This document shows positions 15,683 to 23,115 of a stretch of DNA of 64,000 bases, one piece after another. Positions within the stretch are counted from its first letter, which is position 1. The number at the start of each line of letters is the position of its first letter. The notes under the pieces were generated by a model that worked only from the letters and a program-made list of their open reading frames with translations, searched no databases and was not told the DNA's origin. Origin of the DNA: Thermoleophilaceae bacterium (GTDB taxonomy: Bacteria > Actinomycetota > Thermoleophilia > Solirubrobacterales > Thermoleophilaceae); NCBI GenBank assembly GCA_040901445.1, contig JBBDYQ010000022.1, forward strand, positions 242,645-306,644, in the 5' to 3' direction. The translations under genes were made by a program, and so were the position numbers.

Positions 15683-17758
15683 ATGGGGGACGCGCGCCAA
15701 CAGCCTCCGGGCGATGGGTCCGGCCTCACCCGGCGCCAGCTCCTCGCCGCGGGCGCGGCAACCGGCGCCGCCGCGGCGCTGGGCGCCGGGCCGGCGTTCG
15801 CGGCAGAGCACTCGTTGCACCTCGACTTCTCGCAGCTTCCCGACACGGATGGCTGGGGTCCCGCGTGGACGACGGTGGGCGTGGCCAACCTCCGCCGGGA
15901 GGGCGGCGAGGGGGTGCTCGTGGCGGGGTCCGACGTCTTCCCCACGGATCCGCGACCCGTGGCGTTCGCGCTCGACTGGCGTGTCCGCGACGCCGCCATC
16001 CGGGCGGTGCTCACGGATCCCGGGCTGGCGCCGGGCGTCGTGCTGCGACGGGTGGCGCCGGGCGTGTACTACGCCGCGGTGTACGACACCAACAGCCGCC
16101 TGCTGACGATCGTGAGGCGCACCGGAGCGCGCTCGCCCGCCGAGCCGGTCACCCGCCTGGTCGAGGAGCTCCACGCGCTCGCCTCGGTCCCGGCGCTGCT
16201 GGCGGAGCCGCCGCTGACGCTCGCGCTCGAGGCGCACGGCGCCGGCCCCACCAAGCTGAGCGCCGAGCTGGTGGACCGGCGAGGGCGCGCTTACCGCGCC
16301 GAGGCGGTCGACGACACCCCCGAGCTGCAGGCGCGGGGTGACCCTGGCGTGCTCGCCACCTCCAGCACCTTCCTCGGAAGCGATGAGGAGACGCTGAGCC
16401 CGCTGGGCAGCCGGCGGGCGCTGTTCGGCCTGCAGGAGACGGCCGCGCTGCTGGAGACGCCCGCGGGCGAGGCCTACCTCGATCTGGTCGAGCGGCGCTC
16501 GACAGCGCGCTTCCGCGAGATCGCGGTGAGCTCGTCTCAGCAGCCCCGCGTGACCGCCCCCTCGGTGCTCGCGGCCACCAGCGGGAGACCGGTGGCCGGC
16601 GGCGCCGTGCTCCACGTGGCCTCCGACGTCCCCGCGGACGCCGTCATCGACCTCAGCCACGATCCGGAGTTCGGCGACGTGCGCACGGTTGCGGCCGGCG
16701 CGACCGGTGACTTCGACGCCGTGACCGCGGAGGTGGGGGGGCTCGAGCCCGGGCAGCGCGTCCACTGGCGGGCCCGCCTCGTCCGCCGCGGCCGGGAGCG
16801 CAGCGGCCCGGTGCGCAGCTTCCGCGTGCCGCCGGCGCCGGGCGACCCCGGCAGGGTGGCGCTGGCCATCGCGGCCTGCGGCACGGAGTTCGGCCCGATC
16901 TTCGACCGCATCGCCGAGCGCGAGCCGGACGTGTTCGTGTGGCAGGGGGACCTCAACTACCCCGACACCGCCGGGCAGCTCGCCCAGACGATGTCCGGCT
17001 ACGGCGGCATCTGGCGCGACTTCCTTCGCAACCCGCGCCTCGAGCCGATCCTGGCCCGCACCTGCTTCGCGCCCCAGCGCGACGATCACGACTACGGGCT
17101 GCAGGACTACAACTCCTCCACCGACGTGCCCTGGGGCATCGCCCCCTGGGAGGCGCTGATGGCCGGCGGCACCTACTCGCGCTTCGCGTCGGGGCTCGTC
17201 GAGGTGTGGGTTCTCGACCAGCGCCGCTTCAAGAGCCTCCCGACCCTTCCCGACACGCCGGAGAAGAGCCTGCTCGGCGAGGTGCAGCGGAGCTGGCTGC
17301 TCGAGACGCTGGCGGCGTCGACGGCTCCGTTCAAGGTGATCTGCTCACCGTGCACGCTCCACTACGGCGACAACAGCCGCGACGGGAACTGGGGCAACGG
17401 CTTCACCGCCGAGCGCGACCTCCTGTTGGGTCATGTCGCCGAGCACGTGAGCGGCCGCACGATCTTCGTGACCGGCGACACCCACGACACGATGGTCTAC
17501 GACCGCGACGGCGTGTTCGAGGTCCGCGCCTGCCCCGTCGACATCCCCGTCACGCGCGACCACCCCGGCGTGATCGGGATCGGCGGCACGCCCGGCGAGG
17601 GCTTCCTCGGGGATGGCGTCGTCTACGCGAACCTGGACCGTCACTTCTGCGTGGTGGAGGCGGAAGGAGACGGCGACCGGGCGCGGATGGACGTCACGCT
17701 CGTGCAGGAGCGCGGCGGCACGCCGTACACGAAGCGCTTCGAGCTGCCGTTCGGCTGA
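15683..17758 (+). CDS. Tat-exported PhoD-like metallophosphatase
   Basis: The 691-residue precursor has a twin-arginine signal: TRRQLLAAGAATG with Arg17-Arg18 and cleavage after AFA near residue 40. The C-terminal third holds the PhoD/calcineurin-like metal site: AACGTEFGPI, FVWQGDLNYPD (Asp and Asn ligands), RDDHDYG, and VTGDTHDTM. Alkaline phosphatase D enzymes are phosphodiesterases or monoesterases secreted folded with Fe/Ca cofactors, which fits Tat export. The N-terminal 350 residues are beta-rich with a fibronectin-like segment before the catalytic domain, longer than in PhoD itself. ATG 15683 was chosen to give a normal Tat leader. Confidence 0.88.
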   Translation: MGDARQQPPGDGSGLTRRQLLAAGAATGAAAALGAGPAFAAEHSLHLDFSQLPDTDGWGPAWTTVGVANLRREGGEGVLVAGSDVFPTDPRPVAFALDWRVRDAAIRAVLTDPGLAPGVVLRRVAPGVYYAAVYDTNSRLLTIVRRTGARSPAEPVTRLVEELHALASVPALLAEPPLTLALEAHGAGPTKLSAELVDRRGRAYRAEAVDDTPELQARGDPGVLATSSTFLGSDEETLSPLGSRRALFGLQETAALLETPAGEAYLDLVERRSTARFREIAVSSSQQPRVTAPSVLAATSGRPVAGGAVLHVASDVPADAVIDLSHDPEFGDVRTVAAGATGDFDAVTAEVGGLEPGQRVHWRARLVRRGRERSGPVRSFRVPPAPGDPGRVALAIAACGTEFGPIFDRIAEREPDVFVWQGDLNYPDTAGQLAQTMSGYGGIWRDFLRNPRLEPILARTCFAPQRDDHDYGLQDYNSSTDVPWGIAPWEALMAGGTYSRFASGLVEVWVLDQRRFKSLPTLPDTPEKSLLGEVQRSWLLETLAASTAPFKVICSPCTLHYGDNSRDGNWGNGFTAERDLLLGHVAEHVSGRTIFVTGDTHDTMVYDRDGVFEVRACPVDIPVTRDHPGVIGIGGTPGEGFLGDGVVYANLDRHFCVVEAEGDGDRARMDVTLVQERGGTPYTKRFELPFG

Positions 17759-17773
17759 GGCCGGTCCGTTCCG

Positions 17774-19225
17774 TCAGGCAGTTGCGGCCGCCCGGGCCGC
17801 CACCGGCGGGCGCCGGTCCGCCCACGGGCCGGCCTGCTCCAGCTGCGCCGCCAGCGACAGCAGCAGCTCCTCGCCGGCCGGCGGTCCCATGAGCTGCACG
17901 CCGATCGGCAGGCCGTCCTCGCTCCAGTGCAGCGGCAGCGAGATAGCCGGCTGGCCGGTGACGTTGGCCACCGGCGTGAACGGCACGAGCGGCGCGAAGT
18001 TGAGCAGCATCTGGATCGGCGGCTCGCCCTCCTTGGGCCGGGTGGCGCCGATCTCCACGGGCGGCTGCGCCATCGTGGGCGTGACCACCACGTCGACCTC
18101 CTCCCAGAACGCGAGGATCTTGCGCGCCATCCGGCGCAGGTAGTCGAGCGAGATGAGGTAGTCGGTGGCCGAGAACTGGTCCGCCATCTCGAGCATCTGC
18201 CTGGTGAGCGGCTCGAGCCGGTCCACGTCCAGCGGCTCGCCCTTCAGGCGGCCGTAGGTGTGCACCTCGTCGCCGACGCCCGCGGTCCAGATCTTGATGA
18301 AGTGCTCGATGTAGCCCTCGTCCTGCCAGTCCGGCGCGCCCTCGCGCACGTCGTGGCCGAGCGAGGCGAGCAGGTCGGCCGTCTCGCGCGCCGCGGCCTC
18401 GCACTCGGGGTGGACGGGCACGCCGTTCGGCGTCTCGGTGGCAAGAGCCACGCGCAGCCGGCCCGGGTCGCGGCCCACCGCCTCGGCGAAGGGGGCGGAC
18501 GGGGGAGGGGCCCAGTACGGGTCCCCGGTCTCGAGGCCGGCGATCACGTCGAGGTTCACGGCGGTGTCGAGAACCGTGCGGCTCACGCAGCCGTCGATGG
18601 CGATGCCGCCGGTGAACTCGGTGAACTCCGGGGCCATCGACACCCGGCCGCGGCTGGGCTTGAGCCCCACGAGGCCGCACGCCGAGGCGGGTATGCGGAT
18701 GGAGCCGCCGCCGTCGTTGGCGTGAGCGAGCGAGACCACACCCGCCGCAACCGCCGCCGCGCTGCCCCCGGAGGAGCCGCCGGGAGTGTGGCCGGTGTTC
18801 CACGGGTTGCGGCAGGGGCCGAAGCGGTCGGGCTCCGTGACGCCCACGAGGCCCATCTCCGGGGTGTTCGTCTTGCCCACGATGATCGCCCCCGCATCGC
18901 GCAGGCGGCGCACCAGCGCGCCGTCGACCGACGGCACCCAGTCGTCCATGGCCGCCATGCCCATCGTGGTGCGCACGCCCTCGGTGAGCGCGATCAGGTC
19001 CTTGACGAGGATCGGCACGCCCGCGAGCGGGCGCTCGTCGCCCCGCGCCACGGCGTCCGCCTCGGCGCGGGCGCGCTCGGCGCAGAGGGTGACGACGGCG
19101 TTGAGCTCGTCGTTCACCTCGTCGATGGCCGCGAGCGTGGCGTCCACGAGCTCGCGCGACGACACCTCGCCGCTTCGCACGAGCTCCGCCTGCTCGGTCG
19201 CCGAGACCCATCGCGCGTCCGTCAT
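17774..19225 (-). CDS. amidase signature family hydrolase
   Basis: The protein has 483 residues with the triad Lys75 (ILVKD), cis-Ser151 within GGSSGGSAAA and nucleophile Ser175 in DGGGSIR. Sequence around LVKDLIALTEGVRTT and NPWNTGHTPGG resembles the branch containing 6-aminohexanoate cyclic dimer hydrolase and related catabolic amidases. Substrate unknown. ATG 19225 has a strong ribosome-binding site (GGAGAGGAGAG, 4 nt away). An 18-bp palindrome lies just beyond it, nearly identical to the one before the P450 gene, so both may answer to the same regulator. Confidence 0.9.
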   Translation of the reverse strand: MTDARWVSATEQAELVRSGEVSSRELVDATLAAIDEVNDELNAVVTLCAERARAEADAVARGDERPLAGVPILVKDLIALTEGVRTTMGMAAMDDWVPSVDGALVRRLRDAGAIIVGKTNTPEMGLVGVTEPDRFGPCRNPWNTGHTPGGSSGGSAAAVAAGVVSLAHANDGGGSIRIPASACGLVGLKPSRGRVSMAPEFTEFTGGIAIDGCVSRTVLDTAVNLDVIAGLETGDPYWAPPPSAPFAEAVGRDPGRLRVALATETPNGVPVHPECEAAARETADLLASLGHDVREGAPDWQDEGYIEHFIKIWTAGVGDEVHTYGRLKGEPLDVDRLEPLTRQMLEMADQFSATDYLISLDYLRRMARKILAFWEEVDVVVTPTMAQPPVEIGATRPKEGEPPIQMLLNFAPLVPFTPVANVTGQPAISLPLHWSEDGLPIGVQLMGPPAGEELLLSLAAQLEQAGPWADRRPPVAARAAATA

Positions 19226-19240
19226 ACCGCTCTCCTCTCC

Positions 19241-19258
19241 ATTGGCCGGCCGGCCAGT
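19241..19258 (-). promoter_or_regulatory. palindromic operator upstream of the amidase
   Basis: Read on the minus strand this is ACTGGCCGGCCGGCCAAT, 16 of 18 identical to the site before the P450 gene. It lies 15 nt upstream of the amidase start codon and 15 nt upstream of the divergent hydrolase gene, so it could control both directions. Confidence 0.5.
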
Positions 19259-19273
19259 GCAGACTACCCGGGG

Positions 19274-19987
19274 ATGGAAGGTGAGCGCACACCCTCCGGC
19301 GTCAGGCGCGTGCGCGCGGGCAACCCGTCGCTGCTCACGCTCGACGGCACCAACACGTACGTCGCGGCCGGCTGGGTGATCGACCCCGGGCCCGCCGACT
19401 CCGCGCACCTCGACGCCGTGATGGACGCCGCCGGCGGCCGGGTGGAGGGGATCGTGCTCACCCACGACCACGCCGACCACAGCGAGGGCGCGCCGGTGCT
19501 CTCGGCCATCGCCGGCGCCTCCGTGCACCTGCCCGAGGGCGATGGCGAGATCGGCCCCTTCCGCTCGATCGCCACGCCCGGGCATTCGCCCGACCACGTC
19601 TGCCTGCTGCTCGGCCGGGTCTGCTTCACGGGCGACACCGTGCTGGGCTCAGGCAGCGTCTTCATCCAGCCGGGCGAGGGCTCGCTCGGCGCCTACCTGG
19701 CCTCGCTGGAGCGGCTGCGCGAGCTCGACCTCGAGGCGCTCTGCCCCGGCCACGGGCCGGTGGTGTGGGACGCACGCGGCAAGCTCGACGAGTACATCTC
19801 CCACCGCCGCGCGCGCGAGGAGAAGCTGCTCGCCGCGCTCGACCGCGGCCTGCGCACCCGCGACGAGCTTCTGGACGCCGCCTGGGACGACGCCCCGCCG
19901 GAGCTGCGGCCCGCGGCGATGCTCACGTTGGAGGCGCACCTGGAGAAGCTGCGGGAGGAGGGACGCCTGCCTCCAGGAGCTCCTTGA
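19274..19987 (+). CDS. metallo-beta-lactamase-fold hydrolase
   Basis: The 237-residue protein has the metal motif LTHDHADHSEG (HxHxDH), a second His in ATPGHSPDH, Asp in CFTGDTVLG and a late His in LCPGHGPVV. A C-terminal segment LDAAWDDAPPELRPAAMLTLEAHLEKL is the winged-helix-like extension of LACTB2-type proteins, which can be RNases or thioester hydrolases. The N-terminus TLDGTNTYV is typical. It starts 48 nt from the divergent amidase gene and may share its operator. Confidence 0.85.
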   Translation: MEGERTPSGVRRVRAGNPSLLTLDGTNTYVAAGWVIDPGPADSAHLDAVMDAAGGRVEGIVLTHDHADHSEGAPVLSAIAGASVHLPEGDGEIGPFRSIATPGHSPDHVCLLLGRVCFTGDTVLGSGSVFIQPGEGSLGAYLASLERLRELDLEALCPGHGPVVWDARGKLDEYISHRRAREEKLLAALDRGLRTRDELLDAAWDDAPPELRPAAMLTLEAHLEKLREEGRLPPGAP

Positions 19988-20030
19988 GCTCCGCGAGGTC
20001 GCGGGCCACGCCCGCGCCGGACCATGGCGG

Positions 20031-20375
20031 TCAGCGCTCCGCCTCGAACTCCTTGACCAGCCGCTTCGGCGCCCGGATCCGCCACGCCTCCTCGATCAGC
20101 TCGGCCAGCTCGTCCGGATCCGCCGCCTCCAGCCGGACCAGCACGTAGGGGTAGCCGTCGTAGTGCGGGGTCGAGAAGAACGCCTCGGAATGTCCCTGCA
20201 GCAACGCCTCCCGCTCCCCGAGGTCGCTGACGCGCAGCACGAGAGCGTCGGGCTCCGCGCGCAGCCGGCACATGAACTTGCCGCGCACCTTGAGCGCGGG
20301 CGTGCCGTACGACGTGGACGCCTCGACCTCCGGGAAGCTCGTCCCGATGGCCACGACGTCGTCCCAGGTGGGCAT
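20031..20375 (-). CDS. MmcQ/YjbR family protein
   Basis: A 114-residue protein of the YjbR (CyaY-like fold) family. Typical features are an N-terminal TWDDVVAIGTSFPEVEAS, the strand KVRGKFMCRL and the segment HYDGYPYVLVRL, with an ending KRLVKEFEAE. These proteins are proposed to bind DNA or small ligands, but no function is established. It converges on the hydrolase gene and is preceded by its own -10 box 6 nt from the ATG. Confidence 0.85.
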   Translation of the reverse strand: MPTWDDVVAIGTSFPEVEASTSYGTPALKVRGKFMCRLRAEPDALVLRVSDLGEREALLQGHSEAFFSTPHYDGYPYVLVRLEAADPDELAELIEEAWRIRAPKRLVKEFEAER

Positions 20376-20381
20376 GAGAGG

Positions 20382-20387
20382 ACGCTA
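20382..20387 (-). promoter_or_regulatory. -10 box of a leaderless promoter (YjbR gene)
   Basis: On the minus strand TAGCGT is followed by 6 nt and then the ATG at 20375, the spacing expected of a leaderless transcript. Confidence 0.4.
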
Positions 20388-20431
20388 TCGCTTGCGGCCG
20401 GCGCCGGCGGCTGGCAGGGTGGGCGGCGATC

Positions 20432-20875
20432 GTGGCGACGAACGTCGAAGTCGTGGAGGGCATATACGCCCCGCGGTTCCGGGTCTGGGACGCAGAGGTG
20501 CTGGACCACATGCACGCCCACGTGTGGGACCCGGGGATCGACTGGCGCGCGATCGAGGGAGCGCCGGACGACGTGGGCGTGATGCACGGTCGCGACCGGT
20601 TGCGCCGCTACTACGAGGAGTGGATCGAGCTGTTCGACGCGATCACCCTCGAGGCCGTCGAGATCACCGACGTGGGGGACCACGTGGCGGCGCGCGTGCG
20701 CGTGACGGCGCGCAGCCGATCCGGGGGCGTCCCGACGGAGCTCGACGTCTCCATCGTCTACACGCTGCGTGACGGGAGGATCCTCCGCGGCCGCGAGTAT
20801 GCCCGCTGGGAGGAGGCCCTTGCCGCGGCGAGTGACAGCCGCGGCGCAGCGCTGTCTCCCGACATCAGACCGTGA
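20432..20875 (+). CDS. SnoaL/NTF2-like protein
   Basis: A 147-residue protein with an NTF2-like cone fold: helix VVEGIYAPRFRVWD, the sheet segment EAVEITDVGDHVAARVRVTARSR split over residues 75-100, and the closing VYTLRDGRILRGREYARWEEAL. SnoaL-like proteins serve as small isomerases, hydrolases or ligand binders. No catalytic residue set can be assigned. The GTG start at 20432 is the first in frame giving a full fold. It stands alone between divergent and convergent neighbours. Confidence 0.75.
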   Translation: MATNVEVVEGIYAPRFRVWDAEVLDHMHAHVWDPGIDWRAIEGAPDDVGVMHGRDRLRRYYEEWIELFDAITLEAVEITDVGDHVAARVRVTARSRSGGVPTELDVSIVYTLRDGRILRGREYARWEEALAAASDSRGAALSPDIRP

Positions 20876-20939
20876 CCGTTCCGACGACGCTCCGACCGCT
20901 CGGAGCCGCCTGCTCGTAGATCACCGCGAACTCCGTCAT
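20865..20939 (-). pseudogene. HicB-like N-terminal fragment (24 codons)
   Basis: A short frame with a good ribosome-binding site (GAGGAG, 5 nt before ATG 20939) encodes MTEFAVIYEQAAPSGRSVVG and then four more residues before TGA. The opening resembles the first strand of HicB-type antitoxins, which is normally followed by a further strand and a Pro-rich motif. Here the frame leaves that pattern after about ten residues. It is either a decayed hicB remnant or an unrelated microprotein. It overlaps the end of the NTF2-like gene on the other strand. Confidence 0.25.
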
Positions 20940-21075
20940 CGCAACTCCTCAAGCCCGGTCTCCCGGCGAAAGCCATGCTCCTATCGTGGTGATGAGAGCC
21001 TCGCGAGTGGATCACAAGCGCTACAACTCTGCTGCCCGCGTGCACCAAGCTCGTACGTCAAGGGACTGATCGAAC

Positions 21076-21636
21076 CTGATCTCCACCAGCCAATTCAAGA
21101 ACGGCAGCCATATCGAGATCGACGGGACCGTCTTCAAGATCGTCGAGTTCCAGCACGTGAAGCCGGGCAAGGGTGGGGCATTCGTCCGCACCAAGCTCAA
21201 GCGCATAGCCGATGGCGCGGCCATCGACCGCACGTTTCGCGCCGGGGAGAAGTTCCGCCCGATCCGCACCGAGACGCGCCGCATGCAGTACCTCTACTCC
21301 GACGGCTCCGACGCCCACTTCATGGACATGGAGAGCTACGAGCAGATCACGATCCCCGAGGACCAGGTGGTCGAGCCGCTCAAGTGGATCCTCCCCAGCG
21401 CGGAGACCGAGATCCTCTACGTGGACGAGAAGCCCTCCGACGTCCAGGTCCCCAGCGCCGTGGACCTGGCGGTGTCCGACACCGATCCCGGCCTCAAGGG
21501 CGACACCGCGTCGGGCGGCGGGGACAAGCCGGCCACGCTCGAGTCCGGCGTGGTGGTCCGCGTGCCGCTCTTCGTCAACGTCGGCGACCGCGTGCGCGTG
21601 GACACCCGCTCGGGCGAGTACGTCTCGCGCGCGTAA
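21076..21636 (+). CDS. efp: translation elongation factor P, CTG start
   Basis: EF-P rescues ribosomes stalled on polyproline. The 186-residue product has all three OB/KOW-like domains: FQHVKPGKGGAFVRTKLK with the tip Lys32 that is modified in other bacteria, SDGSDAHFMDMESYEQITI, and the end VVRVPLFVNVGDRVRVDTR. The conserved actinobacterial N-terminus ISTSQFKNG lies upstream of the first GTG (21157) and is reached only from CTG 21076. The frame has a stop (TGA 21067) just before, so no ATG, GTG or TTG can serve. AAGGGA at 21060-21065 is a plausible ribosome-binding site. Calling the start at 21157 would lose 27 essential residues. nusB follows after 8 nt. Confidence 0.93.
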   Translation: MISTSQFKNGSHIEIDGTVFKIVEFQHVKPGKGGAFVRTKLKRIADGAAIDRTFRAGEKFRPIRTETRRMQYLYSDGSDAHFMDMESYEQITIPEDQVVEPLKWILPSAETEILYVDEKPSDVQVPSAVDLAVSDTDPGLKGDTASGGGDKPATLESGVVVRVPLFVNVGDRVRVDTRSGEYVSRA

Positions 21637-21644
21637 GGGAAGCG

Positions 21645-22034
21645 ATGCGCCGCACCGATCAGCGACGGGCCGCCGTGGTGGCGCTGTACCAGCGCGACGT
21701 CACCAGCCGGCCGCTCGCCGAGCTCGTCCCGCGCGACGCCACCGCCTTCACGCGCGAGCTGATCGAGGGCGTGGACTCACACGACGAGGAGCTCGACGGC
21801 CTCATCGAACGCCACGCGGTCGGCTGGACCCTGGACCGGATCGCGCCGCTCGAGCGCAACATCCTCCGTGTGGCTCTCTTCGAGCTGCTCCACCGCGCCG
21901 ACATCCCGGCGGAGGTGGCCATCGACGAGGCGGTGGAGCAGGCCAAGGACCTCTGCGGCGCCGACGCGCCCGGCTTCGTGAACGGCATCCTCGGCGCTGT
22001 GGTGCGCGAAGCGCCGGACGGGGCGGCCCGATGA
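21645..22034 (+). CDS. nusB: transcription antitermination factor NusB
   Basis: The 129-residue all-helical protein has family features: RRTDQRRAAVVALYQRDV at the N-terminus, LIERHAVGWTLDRIAPLERNILRVALFEL split over residues 48-78, and PAEVAIDEAVEQAK and FVNGILGAV near the end. NusB binds boxA RNA with S10 (NusE) during rRNA transcription. A GGGAAG ribosome-binding site precedes ATG 21645. It lies between efp and the xseB-like gene, the usual actinobacterial efp-nusB order, and overlaps the next gene by 4 nt. Confidence 0.93.
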   Translation: MRRTDQRRAAVVALYQRDVTSRPLAELVPRDATAFTRELIEGVDSHDEELDGLIERHAVGWTLDRIAPLERNILRVALFELLHRADIPAEVAIDEAVEQAKDLCGADAPGFVNGILGAVVREAPDGAAR

Positions 22035-22231
22035 CCCGCCTCGACAGCGGAATCGAGGAGCTCAGGCAGGCCGCCGAGCGCCTGCGGGCGGGCGGGCTCG
22101 ATGCCGACGAGGCGGCCGCGCTGGTGGAGCGCTGCGCAGAGCTCGCCGCGGAGATCGGCCAGGCGCTCGACCAGGAGGCCCGCGACGCCCGGGCGGAGCC
22201 GCTGCCGGGCCAGGAGCGGCTGCTGCCGTGA
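22031..22231 (+). CDS. xseB: exonuclease VII small subunit-like protein (XseB-like)
   Basis: A 66-residue helical protein starting MTRLDSGIEELRQAAERLR, then an acidic helix EAAALVERCAELAAEIGQAL. The pattern of two amphipathic helices with a central GGLDADEA matches XseB, and an xseB gene next to a prenyl synthase gene and dxs is a common arrangement in bacteria. XseB forms the long coiled-coil arms of exonuclease VII; the catalytic subunit XseA is not in this window. The assignment rests on length, helix pattern and context. ATGA overlaps link it to nusB and to the next gene. Confidence 0.6.
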   Translation: MTRLDSGIEELRQAAERLRAGGLDADEAAALVERCAELAAEIGQALDQEARDARAEPLPGQERLLP

Positions 22232-23115
22232 CCGCCACGGGCGAAGCCGTCTACCCGACCGCCCTGCAGGAGCGCGTCGAGCACTACCTGCGCGAACTGC
22301 GCTTCTCGGGCGAGCCCGCCACCGACGGCCTGGACGAGGCCATGCGCTACTCGTTGCTGGCAGGCGGCAAGCGCATACGCCCGGTGCTGGCGCTCGCCAC
22401 CGCGGAGGCCATCGGCCGCGACCCCGGCGAGCTGCTGCCGCTCGCGGCCGGCATCGAGCTCATCCACACCTACTCGCTCATCCACGACGACCTCCCGGCG
22501 ATGGACGACGACGACCTGCGCCGCGGCCGGCCCACCTGCCACGTGGCCTACGGCGAGGACGTCGCGATCCTGGCCGGCGACGGACTGTTCGCGGAGGCCA
22601 TGCGGGTCGTGCTCGAGCGGCAGCGGGGCGAGCCGGCCCACGTGCTCGCCGCGGCGCGCGAGCTGGTGTCGGCCGCCGGCGTCGGCGGGATGGTGGGCGG
22701 CCAGTACCTCGACGTGACCGCGGACGGGCACCTGAGCGCCGACGAGCTGCGCCGCCTGCACGAGCTCAAGACCGGCCGGTTGATCGGCGCGTCCGTGGAG
22801 TGCGTAATCCACGTGAGCGGGATGTCCGGACCTGCCACAATCCCGTTTCGCCGGTTCGCGGCGGAGCTCGGAGTCCTGTTCCAGATCGTGGACGACATCC
22901 TCGACGTGACGGGTGACGAGGCCGCCCTCGGCAAGCCCCAGGGATCGGACGAGCGTCACGGCAAGCAGACCTATGTCAGCGCGTTCGGCCTGGAGCGGGC
23001 GCGGGAACTGGCACAGGAGTCCCACGCGAAGGCCCGCGGCGCCCTGGCGGAGGCCGGCGGCGCCACACACACCCTCGAGCAGGTCACCGACTACATCCTC
23101 ACGAGACAGACATGA
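22228..23115 (+). CDS. polyprenyl diphosphate synthase (FPP/GGPP type)
   Basis: The 295-residue protein condenses isopentenyl diphosphate onto allylic diphosphates. The first aspartate-rich motif is in IHDDLPAMDDDDLRRGRP (Asp87 onward) and the second is FQIVDDILD. KRIRPVLAL near residue 49 is the other substrate-binding segment. The residues before the first motif are His80-Tyr82-Leu84, consistent with short to medium chain products, so geranylgeranyl or farnesyl diphosphate is likely, but the chain length is not settled. It sits directly before dxs with a 4-nt overlap, joining precursor supply and chain synthesis in one transcript. Confidence 0.92.
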   Translation: MTATGEAVYPTALQERVEHYLRELRFSGEPATDGLDEAMRYSLLAGGKRIRPVLALATAEAIGRDPGELLPLAAGIELIHTYSLIHDDLPAMDDDDLRRGRPTCHVAYGEDVAILAGDGLFAEAMRVVLERQRGEPAHVLAAARELVSAAGVGGMVGGQYLDVTADGHLSADELRRLHELKTGRLIGASVECVIHVSGMSGPATIPFRRFAAELGVLFQIVDDILDVTGDEAALGKPQGSDERHGKQTYVSAFGLERARELAQESHAKARGALAEAGGATHTLEQVTDYILTRQT

